A stretch of 64,000 nt of DNA. Origin: Montifringilla adamsi. Its lineage: Eukaryota > Chordata > Aves > Passeriformes > Passeridae. The stretch spans positions 10,033,752 through 10,097,751 of the forward strand of contig JAGGNK010013558.1 in assembly GCA_017590115.1 (NCBI GenBank), in the 5' to 3' direction. A model generated the notes under the pieces. That model searched no databases. It was not told the origin of the DNA and worked only from the letters and a program-made list of their open reading frames with translations. This document shows positions 38,374 to 49,500 of the stretch, piece by piece. The position numbers were made by a program, and so were the translations under genes. Position 1 is the stretch's first letter, and each line of letters starts with the position of its first letter.

Positions 38374-40206
38374 CTAGAAAAGAGAAAACTGTCCCAGCTA
38401 TTGTGGATCATAGCAGAAAAAGGAAACAAAATAAATGGGTGAGACTTGAGTAATGCATTCTTCTCCTCCCTGCCCCAGCTGGTTTAAACCACCTTGGCAA
38501 GAACTTCTGAAGAAAGGTTTTTAAACACAATACAGGTTGGTTGGGGAGTCCAAAAGGATATCGCTGTTTGTAAACTAGAGGACAATGACTCTTCAAGTCC
38601 AGGGGTATGACACAGCATTATCAGTATTGTGGGCATGAAGAAAGGAGGAAATAAAGGACTTTGGCCACTGAATTCTGAGGAGCACAGAGGTGCATTCAGC
38701 TCTGAGCCGATACAAGAGGGCTGTAAAAATGGGAGAAATCTCAATAAAGGATATTATCAAACTGAGAAGACTAGCAGAAGGGACTAAGAAATTCTACACT
38801 CATATTACAAAATATTTCTACTGAGATTTTTTTTTTTTTAACTAAGATTTTTGTTTTTCACCAAAATGAAGTACTGTACTACTTAATGGTGGTACCAGTA
38901 TATGAAGGGGTCAGAATTTCTGGTAAAGATTGATGGCACTGATCTAGTATGCTACAGGAGACCATTCTCCATTTCAAGCAGAAAAACTGCAGATGACAAT
39001 AGGCATGGAACATAAACACCTGCAAGCCTGAGTTATTTTAAAAATTAATGCTGACTTGTGTTCTATTTAAGAAGAATCAAGGTGTGTGATAAAGTTTTAT
39101 CAAGAATTAAACTAGTGTATCACATTTTAAGCTGCCGTTTACTACAATCATGCCCTTACCTTAATCCAATTGATTCTTATCTCTGGCAAAAGCATTTTCC
39201 TTTTGTGAACATTGAAAGCATTAAAATATGTTAGAAAGGAGGACTGGGGGAAAAAACATGTTAAAAAAAACCAAAACAGTACAAATACCAGTTATAAAAG
39301 GAAAAGTCCAACATACATGCAGCACTGTTCAAAGCCTCTGATGGTTTAACCTACACAACAAACTTTACGATGATGTTCACCTCTGGCTTTTCTGCCTAGT
39401 TTTTTTAATATATCACACCTAATATTACTGCAACTGCCAGATCAGTAGAGAAAAGAAACACTTCATCACTGAGTTTTTCTTCAGATACATGCATTGTTGT
39501 TTTCCCCCCCATAATCCTCTGTATTCTGTCAAGCATTTTATAACTTGACAGAATATGATTATATAACTTATAGTTTATAAATATTGACAGAATCATGGCT
39601 TTTGTTAGCATGTTACCCATGGCACGATCCTTTTAAAATCAGAAGTATGTAAAGCAAACCTCTGTTATGGCTTTGGATTCCTTTGGCACAATATTTATAT
39701 GTTCACAATATTCACTTATTTCTTCATCTGCCATATATTTCCTATCTTTAGGCAGATTTTTGCAAATTGAATCCTCTTCTAACAAAAATATAAAAATCAT
39801 ACATAGCATTTTCTTGGTACTTGAGGATGCACATCAACCTTCCAGTGAACTGTTAATATACTAAATTTCTCCTTAGTACATTTTCCACACTTTTTTCTTC
39901 CCAGACAAAATGCTATGCAAAGAGATTTCTCTACAGATAATGAATTGGTTAATGAAAAATGGTGCTAAGAAGGTTATTTGATCCACTAAAACACTAGCAA
40001 TAAAATACAAATACTTAGATCTGTCTCAGATGTTTTTTAAAGACTGTGTCTGGAAAGACTGGCATTAATAATCCTGGATTTCTATGGTGGTAAAGGGGAG
40101 TATTTCTCCAGTCTCGCAAGGTGCATGTCTTTCTGTCTGTCTGTCCCCACCCCATCTGCCCATGAAGGGAAAAATAACTGTAAAGCAGAGGTGTGTGCAA
40201 AGCCTT
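38374..40206. other. Intergenic or intron, nothing recognised
   Basis: No repeat family or exon was recognised. If the candidate minus-strand exons are real, this stretch is intron. Confidence 0.5.
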
Positions 40207-40525
40207 TCAGTACCCAAAGGGGTTCCAGGAGAGCGGGGGATGAACCTTTTAGAAAGAAACAAAGTGACAGGACAAGGGGCAATGGCTTAAAACTGAGAGA
40301 GGGCAGGTTTAGATTAGATGACAGGCATAAATTCTTTCCTGTGAGGGTGGTGAGGCACTGGAACAGGCTGCCCAGAGAGGTTGTGGATGCCCCATCCCAG
40401 AAGTGTTCAAGGCCAGGCTGGATGGGGCTTTGAGCAGGTGGGAGGTGTCCCTGCCCATGGCAGGGCGTTGGGACTGGATGACCTTTCAGGTTGCTTCCCA
40501 CCCAAACCATTCAGTGACTGTGATT
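40207..40525 (+). mobile_element. CR1 LINE 3' fragment, 5'-truncated
   Basis: This is a plus-strand CR1 end. It encodes the ORF2 C-terminal tail ([32 protein letters not shown]) and then the CR1 3' UTR ('ggatggggctttgagcaggt', 'ctgcccatggcagggcgttg', 'ggactggatgacctttcagg'). It finishes in a decayed copy of the terminal repeat (accattcagtgactgtgatt). One or more frameshifts follow the DAPS motif. The 5' end is truncated at about 40207. It is a relic of retrotransposition and carries no intact protein. Confidence 0.92.
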
Positions 40526-43138
40526 TGTCCTGTGCTCCACAAACAAACGTGGCACTTTGTGCAGTGCAAGCCTTATGCTTTAAAGCTTCCCCTGGGATTC
40601 TTTTTACAGTAACAAAGGAATAAAATTATTACTGGAACTATGGTATGCAAGCACAACATGCTGATAATTTTATGTAGATCTTCAGTGCCCTCATGTCCAT
40701 TCAGAAAAGCTGTTAAAGAAAAGCAGACTTGTTCACTTCTTGAAGATCTTGAAACAAGCAAGCAGGAGTTCTAACTTGCAGTTTTACAGTAAGTTGTCAG
40801 ACATCCATGAGGACAAAGCCAGATCTTAAATGGGCAAATACATCTTAGCCACAGGTTATAAAGCAGATACAGATGTACAAAACTATCAAGACAAGAAAAC
40901 AAAAGTTTGGAAGAACAGTGAGAAAAGCTTTACATTTTTGCATAACAGGAAATCCACTGAACAAAAAAGAATTACAAATAACCACTAACATGTCTCATTT
41001 GCCTTAAAGAAATACAAAAGCTCCTAAAATGAGAAATAACATCATTGAAAAAGAACCACAAAATGAAGAATTTTATTTCAAAAAATGTCTTTGAACACAG
41101 CAGCTCAGTGCACAGAGAAGATGATGGAGTTGAAGACAAAGAACTGCTAAAATAGAACTGAAATGAAAGCCAAGATGAAATAACCTCCTCAAGTTCTGAT
41201 GCTGGCAGACAAACACCATTCAATAAAAGTTTTCCAGCAATGACAATTATCCCATAGGGCTTCAAAACAATTTATATATTCACAAGAAGAATACGTGTGA
41301 GAACAATGTTCCAGATTGCTGAAAATTAGCAAGAGGGGGAAGGAGGTACCAAGCACTTCCAAATCAGTTAATGTGAATTCTTAAAAAGATCTTAGAAAAG
41401 GTCTGAGTTTCCAGATCTAGCCCAGGACTTTTTGAAACCCATAAGCATAGAAACTCTTTAGCTCCAAAATGAGAGCTTAGGAAAGAAAAGGGATAAAGTA
41501 ATGTCCTGATTTAAACTGAATTATAATCTAACCTTACAATTTGGGGTTTGGAGACACACTATCTGGAATCTGTGTGCTCCACGAAAATCTCCCACTGCGT
41601 GCAGAAGTGACATGCACAAAATACACAATTGCATGGAAAGGTGCAGCAGCAAGCATGCAGACAAGGGCCTGAAAGGCTGATCAACAGGAGGAACAAATGG
41701 AGAAGTTATAGGTGCAGGGTTCAGGAGAAACACCCTCCTACCAGAACCAATGAGGACCCCTTTGACAGAGTGCTGAGGACAGAAGTTTTACTGCCTCTTA
41801 AAGCCAGGAGTGATCTCAAATCCTTGCAGTGCTCTCCTGCTGTGCAGCAGTGTTTTCCCTGGAAAGAAAAAAGTGGACAGACTAGAACAGGATCAGTACC
41901 AACAGGAGGCTAAAGAAAATCCACTGCCATCAAAGAGTGCAAGATGATCTGACAGAAGAAAACCAAGAAAAGCATGACAAAGAAGATGAACACTTTCTCC
42001 TCCTCCCTTGATCCTGAAAGAATCCCAGTGTACCAGGCTAACAGAGACAGACAGAGGCAGAATCCAGCCCAGTTTGCCACTCTAGCGAGCAGAGCACTGG
42101 AAAAGTCACATCTCAGAGCATGGCTGAGCCCTGCAGCCTCACAAGTCAGTTACAAGGTCTTTGTTGACAAGATTTGGGTACAATTTGGATCCCTGAATAT
42201 CTGTCAGAGAGAGGAAGGAGTTCAAGATCACCACTGGTATCCTTTTTTTTCCTTTACTGTAACCACCAAGCTCAGTGGTGCTGCCATCAAAGCACCCTCA
42301 AAGCCACACTTAAATGCACCCCAACATTTTCCAGATTGCTGGCTCTTTACCTGATAACATGATTCCAATTATGATTATTATGATTCCAATTGGATTTAAA
42401 GAAGGACCTACATGTCTGAAAGCTGACATTTTTCAAATTACATCATTTGATTTATTTAAATACTGACTCTTCCCACGAATTTCTCATTTGTGCTATATAT
42501 GAGCACTAGATACTCAAATCCTTGAGAAATTTAAACTTAACAAGATGGTCAGCATGTCAATGGGACTTATTTTATAACTCCTATGACCTCACCCAACAAT
42601 CTTTACATGCAATGCAAAATAGCTCTGAGGTTTATTCCTCTTCTTTTTACATTCCTCCACAGTAGACAAGCTCAGAAACCAATAGAACAGACATATGTTT
42701 AAAAAGGTTAATAAGACTTAATTAAGGAAGACTTAATCAGGACAAGATAAATCCTGATTTTGATAAGCTTCTCATCAACAGCATTAACATTCACTTACAG
42801 TACAGTGATGGACAGTTTAACTAAAGGCACAATATACCCTGAAGAACCTTTTTATTACTGACAGTAATACTTGGATTAAAATTAGCACAGCATGATTTTT
42901 AAATCCCAAATTGAGGCTGCAGAAAAGGCCGTTAAAAAATGGTGAGTTTTTTTAATACTCAAAAACTGAGCAAACTTGATCTGGAAGTCATTAACAGATA
43001 ATAAACATAACCTTCCCCCACTCACTCCCAAGATGCCATCTCTACAGTCACTTTTCAGCATACAGTTGTATTTTTACAACTTGTCATCCTACAGAGAAAA
43101 GCCTCACAGGCTTTCATTTTATCCGATTTCTCCCTTAC
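40526..43138. other. Intergenic or intron, nothing recognised
   Basis: The 126-codon plus-strand frame at 41974-42354 and the 94-codon frame at 41629-41913 have no resemblance to a known protein, no fitting splice sites and no typical coding bias. They are treated as chance. Confidence 0.5.
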
Positions 43139-43179
43139 TGGTAAGGAATTACTGCCTTCTTTTCAACGGAACTCAGTTC
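43139..43179 (-). CDS. Candidate 41-bp exon of a minus-strand gene (FAM227B?)
   Basis: The minus strand shows a very strong acceptor, with about 40 bases of nearly pure pyrimidine ending cttttcccttgttag. Then come 41 bases and a good donor (CCA/gtaaggga). Only one of three frames is open, reading ELSSVEKKAVIPY plus two bases. That phase agrees with the candidate exons on either side (46443-46534 and 38229-38373). The splice signals are better than most chance hits, but the exon is short and no homology is demonstrated. If real it would be part of the minus-strand gene expected between GALK2 and FGF7. Confidence 0.3.
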
Positions 43180-43890
43180 CTAACAAGGGAAAAGAAGTGG
43201 AATGAAAGGAGAAGAAAAATTTGGTTTGCTTAGTGAAAAGGTTACAAAGTCCTCTTTAGGATGACAAAATTCATTCTGAAAAGAAAGTAAAAAGCTTTAC
43301 TTTAAAGGTCAGCTTTAAAGTGAGCTGCAACAACTGCTCATACAGACACCTCATTCATGCAGCCCATTATGGAACAGACTCAAAAGAACCAAAGGCAGCC
43401 ACAACTTCTCACAAGATCTTTTCTTACAAATTTAAAAAAAAAAAAAAGTCTGTAAAAGCAGCTTTGGAAGTTTTAAACCACTCTTTCACAGGAAGTATCA
43501 ACACCCTTTTGGCATCCCAAACCAAATGGCTTCTTTTGCATGACAGTCTTGTAAAAGAAATTGTAATCTGGTTTTCTGCATCACAACTCGCCATAGTCTA
43601 CTGTCAGACTAGGCTTGGAGATACACCTTTTTTTAACTCCTTACTTTCCCACAGAAAAATAATTAATTTGAAAACAGTAGTATTGGTGGGCTCATTATTG
43701 ATGGGCTAATTAAATAATTTACATAAATGGAATTAAATAAGTGTTAAAGGTTCTATAGATGAGAGCCTGCTTTACTACATTCTTTTATTTTGTCATCAAA
43801 AAACGCTGAAGAGCTTATCCTCACTATGTAAGGGTAACTTACCTTTTCTCACTGTGTAAGGGACACAAAATTCTATATAATGCAAACATT

Positions 43891-44012
43891 GCTGTAGACA
43901 CACAGTTTTGGTGATTGGCAGTGGGGCTGTGCCGCAGGCACACAGTTTTGGGGATTGGCAGTGGGGCTGTGCTGCAGGCACACAGTTTTGGGGATTGGCA
44001 GTGGGGCTGGCC
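43891..44012. repeat. 40-bp minisatellite, about 3 copies
   Basis: The unit cacagttttggggattggca + gtggggctgtgctgcaggca starts at 43901, 43941 and 43981. The first copy has two changes (ggtgatt, gccgcagg), and the third ends in 'ggggctggcc'. The unit is GC-rich against an AT-rich surrounding. It creates spurious repetitive frames on the minus strand (PHCQSPKLCAC repeated). Confidence 0.92.
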
Positions 44013-44640
44013 CAGCCTCATCCCCAGTGGCACAGCTGTGAGCAGCAGGTGAGCAGCACTGACAGCAATGAGCCATGGAGTGCCCAGGGGCACTGACCAA
44101 CCACAAAGGGAGCAGAGGGCACACAGGGGCAGTGCATCAACATGAGGGGGTAAAAGGCTGGGCTAAAGACCAAGAAGGGCTGAGGCTTGAAGCCTTCTGG
44201 AGTGGTAAGGTGTTACTCTGTATGGGTTGAAGTCTTCTGAAATTGTATGGTGATACTCTGTGTATCCTGACCATCTCAACTGTGATATATGCTGGAACAC
44301 ACTGTATTGTATCACCTGCTTCTCCTACTTGAAATTATTTGCACTGCAGCCTTTATGAGTCTTAGAGAAACAATGATTTGTTAAAAGAAGTAAGAACTAG
44401 TGAGCCCAGGAATATTAAAAGGAAAGATGTTCAGTACTGAAGGATAAGTGCAAGACAGGCAAACTACAAAGCATCAAATGGGCTGAACATTCAAAATTTG
44501 ATGTTCAAGAAGAGATCAGTGATAGAGGGATATTTTGCAACATAACTAACACACCATTCTAACACAGTTCTAATGCAAAAGAAGAACTTGGTCAACCATT
44601 GGATACCACTCTGAATCTTCTCAAACCCTTAAGGAAAAAA

Positions 44641-44658
44641 AAGAGAGAGAGAGAGAAA
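44641..44658. repeat. Short (GA)n microsatellite
   Basis: A run of GA dinucleotides (about seven units) follows an A-run. It is a simple sequence with no associated gene. Confidence 0.8.
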
Positions 44659-44960
44659 GATGGCTTTCTAAACAAGCCTACAGAGCCAAATCATGCAGGT
44701 TCTGAGTAAGAGTAGAACTAGATAATTTAAAAATCAATAAAATTTGCTATCAGTTCCTTCATATTAAAATGTAGAGTCTATTGATTAGTAAGTCTGCTTA
44801 TCAGCAGATGAGAACACATTAAAAATCAAAATTAACAAATTGAGAGTTTGTATGACTGTCACCAGATATCTTGATGCTGTATCTGCTTTACTCTACTTGA
44901 AAATCTGACTTCTCTTAGTAGAACAAAAAATAAAACATATCTGGGTTGTTTCCTGTTACA

Positions 44961-45150
44961 ACAGAATACAAGAATAGCTGTACTCGGTCAAACCAAAGGT
45001 ACACAGAGCGCAAGATCCAGTTTCCAGCTCTGACCAACATCGGATGCCTAAGGAAGACTAAGAACATGGCAAGCACACAGTGATATTTCCACACAAATCT
45101 CTCATGGCCACAAGCATTTTGTGGCTCAGGAACCAGAGGTAGTGACTCTA
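44961..45150. repeat. Ancient amniote interspersed repeat (family not named)
   Basis: The stretch matches wording familiar from a very old repeat that is abundant in turtles and crocodilians. Its consensus, as I remember it, runs 'aatagctgtactgggtcaga', 'ccaaaggtcc', 'gatgcctaaggaagagtaag', 'aacatggcaagca', 'agtgatacttcc', 'gtggctcagg'. All of these blocks occur here in order with scattered changes. I cannot name the family with certainty. The minus-strand frame of 87 codons through it (44915-45178) is a by-product. Confidence 0.55.
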
Positions 45151-46442
45151 TTTGACAGCTCTGTACAAGTTTCTTCAAACTACTTCAGTAATCCGCAGAA
45201 CTTTTAAAAATTTAATATCTACAGTGTCCTTTGGTGCTTAATAACATTGCATAAAGACCCATTTTTCTTTTATTTTAGTTTAATCTGATATTCTGGTAGT
45301 CTTGCTTGTTTGAAAATTAGGGAATAATCAGAGGACTTCTTGTAACAAATAAAATCTTGCCATAGACAGCTGAAGACTTTTGTATATTCAGATGTCTTGC
45401 AAACAAAAGCTTGCTGATCTCTCAGTACATGTTCCTTTTCCTGATTCTGCTCATTTTATACTCCCAAACTAATACAGAAGAATTTCCATTTTCTGGAGTC
45501 AATATTTCTGAGTTCTTATAGTATAAACAAAACTTTTATTAGCACTTTTATCAAATATTTTGGTGTTAGATTATACTTTTCTGAGAGATGATTTTACATC
45601 TTTTAGCCAGACAAAAGTCACCTATTCTAGACAGGTCAGTGTGTTACCTGGCATTCAGGTATATTCAATCCAAAAGTAACCCAATACCATTAGAGTGTTC
45701 TGTGCAAGCCAGCAGTTTAATATCTTCCTGCTGCTACCACTGCTGCCCAGACTTCTGCCTCTACAGACCAAATATTGCTGCTATCAACAGAAGGATTCAT
45801 TCTCCCCTCAGTTGCTTTGTTTCTTAGAAGCCAAATTTTACTGTACAGCATATAATAAGTTAAAAAAACAGCCTGGATTCAGTGATCACCTTGATCCTTG
45901 AAAAAATAAATTCTGCCTCCCAGCAAGTATGGGGAATCTTTCAGACCAGGCTGCTTTAGGTATGCTTCATCTCAGTGGCACAGCTACTGCACTGCCCTTA
46001 ATTCCAGAGTGGTTTTAGGAACAGGGTTCTTGAAGTCTGAAGTCTTCACAGAGCACTGCAAATTATCTGTTGCATAAGAGCAAAACCTACTCCTTATTTC
46101 ATGATCAAATGTCTAAGCAGACACATATTAGTGGCTGTTGGTATTTTCATCCCACCAGAAGTATCAGCAATAACTAGAGGTTATCAGCTTAATATTAATA
46201 ACTTTGAATTGGCTGCTTTCAGTGAACAACCAATTGGGAGCTCTTGTTCTTTCAACACTGTTACTTATATATCACCCTTAGGGTTATCTCCCACACACAA
46301 CTGGGAAACAGTATGGAAACTTGACCTACAGCTATGTGGCGGCCTAACAAAATATGGCAGTAAGAGTAACAACTTGAAACAAATCTGAGGCTATTAACTC
46401 AGACAGTGTCTTTGTTGACATCTTACCCACATCTTATCTCAC

Positions 46443-46534
46443 CAATATCCCAATGTGTGGTGGGAAGGAATGAAATTGTGTGCTCCTGTCTGAATGACCT
46501 GAAAGTGTCTTGAGTGATGTTCGGACTAGATCAG
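46443..46534 (-). CDS. Candidate 92-bp exon of a minus-strand gene (FAM227B?)
   Basis: The minus strand has an acceptor tgcatgtcttctctgcag, 92 bases with a single open frame, and a donor TTG/gtgagataag. After two leading bases it reads DLVRTSLKTLSGHSDRSTQF and then HSFPPHIGIL, and it ends in phase 0. This is the phase required by the candidate exon at 43139-43179. The stretch could equally be a chance hit: about 180 bases upstream another frame is also open through a different acceptor. No domain is recognised. Confidence 0.2.
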
Positions 46535-49500
46535 CTGCAGAGAAGACATGCAGGCCACCCAGACAGACCAGACCTTGTGACTGCCCTCCAGAAGATTTTG
46601 CCTCCTTTGCAGTGCAAGGTAGTAATTGGATCAGAGTGTGGCTTTAACATCTGCTGCTGGTTGATATCTCTGACTGGCCTTTCCAGCCTCAATCTGAGAT
46701 ACATTTTGAACATTATTAATTTCCATGACCTAGTGTCAAAGTCTGATACAGAAAGTGATCTGGTTGTGTTATCTTCCAGTATTTAATATCAGTTCTGGAT
46801 AGAAACAGCTGGAAACAATATCACTTTTGCTGTAATAAATTTTCAGAGGAATTTGTTGAAAATATCTCATATGTACAAAGAGCTGATTTCAAAAACAGAC
46901 TTATAAACTGAAGGTGCAGAGGAAAAGCCACATGAGCAAACTGCTCGAGATGAGTACCTGCTGTACAGGACATATTCAGAAGTAAATTCATACCATAGAA
47001 AGTCATATGGAAGTCTAGGTACAATTTCACCCTAAATTCTAAACCAAAATTTTCTAATTAAAATGAAGTTGAGTCAGATTATCTCATACTTACTATTTAT
47101 TTATCATTAGGCTGTGGATAGGTTCTGCAATATCTCTTCATATGCAGCTGTCATTGATTTCAGTAGATGCTTAGCATGCAGAAACTTAGAATGAACTCTG
47201 AGTCTACTCTAGTATCATGCACAAATTGTCCTATAAAAGCTTTTACTCTGCTGGGATTTTTCCAACTTAAATGAAAACATTTAACTCTTAAAAATGTTTT
47301 TGATTTAAAAACCAGAGTACCTAGGCTGTCATTAGTTATTGCAGCATGCCATGAAATAACCACAAATGAAAGTAAGAAATGAGGAATAATTAACAACTGA
47401 AAGTGAGGGTTTATTTATAATTACCTAGTCAAAAAAGTATGACAATTTTGATGGGTCAAGTTCCCCTGCTCCTTTGATGAGATGAGGCAAACGAGTGTTG
47501 CATGCCTATCTAGGAAATTCCACCAGCACTGTGTCCACTGTCAGAGATTACACGGTGGATGAATGCTTCCAGAACCTTTCCAAGCAGCACTTGCATGCCG
47601 GCAGGAAAAAAAAAAAATCTCTCTTTGTTTTCAGCCTGGGAGGTACTAACAAAATATTTCAACCATCTAGAGCAGCAATTTTAGGGTACAGAAATGGGCT
47701 AAGTCCAAATAAAAAATTTAGAAAATAAATTTGCTCTCTTACTGGCCATAAAGTAACATAAAGTGCTTTGCATATTTTTGCATGATAGAAGAATAAAAGA
47801 AGTAGAATATATGTGTATTGTTTATTTCTTTCTGATTAAATACTGCATGTAATCCTCTGTAATACTCATGTAATCCCCATGTGATACTGCATGTAATCCT
47901 CTGACTAACAGCAGGAACAGTACTGGTAAGAGACAGCTGATGAATTTTTAACATGGTGACAGAAGTTTTTATATGGGAATCCTGGAAAGTGGGGAGTGAT
48001 ATCTTGGTCATTCAAATATGCATACATCAAAAAAACCACACCTCAAAAACAGGTACAGAAATTCTGCTCCCCATTACTGCCACTCAGATTTCAAGAGACT
48101 TTTGAGTGAAAGAGCAACTTCCAAGAGGCTTTAGGAATTCAGCTTGCTTCCATTTTTTCTTTAAAACACTCCAAGACCTTTCTACTCTCTGAGGCTATTT
48201 AAGACTTAGAAAAAGGAAGGAGCTAAAATTCTGTTTCTAATTATTACAGTAATTTTGAATGAACAACTATCAGGTGATGAGAACCTGGTAACACTTTAAT
48301 ACATTCCCTGATTTTTGAAGATGGAATCAGTAAAGAACTGGTGCAGTAGCTGGAACTCAAATCTTATTGAGATCTACTTTTCTTAGAGCAAGTACCTAAA
48401 ACTATTGAATGCTTCTTTCCTGAAATTGCCAACATATAATACCAGATTTTCCACACTTCTGTATTTCTTGCACAGTAATGGGAAGTCTGCTTTTTTTCTC
48501 CCTGTCTGCTTGAATGCCAGCAGATAATTTATAGTTCTTAATCCTTCATTAATAATTATTGCCACAATCTGAGTCTTTTTTAGAAGTTTACTACAGATAT
48601 GCTCTCTTAGGAAGCATCCAAGTTGAACACAAATTTAATCATACTTGACTATATTATTTTGAGGGTCTGACACTTTTGTTCACACACAATTATTTTCTGG
48701 TTACAGACTCAACATCTGAGCAAAGACAGCATGTACTTCTGTAGGTACTGGCTCCCATTCTTGAATCTAGTATGAGGTATCAAATAAAATATGGATTGTA
48801 CTTGTCTTCAGTGTCCAAGTAAAAGAAAAGCATTGTAATAAAGTTAATCAGCAAAGATTTACATCCCTGCAAATGATAGTATCTCTGGCAGTGATAATTA
48901 TCAACTTCATTAGTGCTGTCATGCAGCTATTGCTGCTTCTAAGTGGAGGGGAAAGTTAGAACTTTACTCCCCAAGATGGATAATAAAGCACAGATCCTCC
49001 TCTTTTCTATGTAAATCTGGACCTTGCTTTTGATCACCTGAAATGCAGGAAGCTGGTTTTGGTTAATAAAAATCACTGTCTTGCACAAGGGTTATGAATA
49101 GAATATAATTTCAGCTTTGCTCCTTATCTCTAAACGGCTCACTAAACTGTACCATCAATTTATAGCTTAGAACATCCAAATTCCCCAAATCTTTGAGTCT
49201 AAAATTGCAGTAACATCAGAGAAGGGAAGAAAGAAAGAATCATTAACTTTTTTCCTTTAAAATGAATTATGACTGGGAAAGCATGATGCTATCCCAGTCT
49301 CTGAATACACTGGTTACTGTTGCCCAGAGGCACCAGAAATCCATCTCCATTTAAAGAGCAGCTTCCTTGCCACACACACAAATGTATTCTCAGAATAGCA
49401 GAAAGCTGGAACAGGTGCAGAGGGCCAGGGAATTGCATGTGTACACTGGCATGTGGCAGAGAATCAGGCCAGAGTCCAGCTCTGGGACACCAGGCACTCT

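Noticed and set aside
41974..42354. 126-codon plus-strand open frame
   Set aside because: No homology, no Kozak or splice context, and no codon bias; it is consistent with chance.
43839..43907. Minus-strand exon-like piece (acceptor tgtgtctacag, donor aaaag/gtaagt)
   Set aside because: It borders the 40-bp minisatellite, which supplies the acceptor-like text, and two of its frames are open, so it has no discriminating power.
44915..45178. 87-codon minus-strand frame
   Set aside because: It runs through the ancient interspersed repeat at 44961-45150 and is a by-product of it.
47160..47400. Minus-strand frame starting after the acceptor ccctcactttcag
   Set aside because: The acceptor is good, but no convincing donor follows, and the hydrophobic peptide has no resemblance to an expected neighbour gene.
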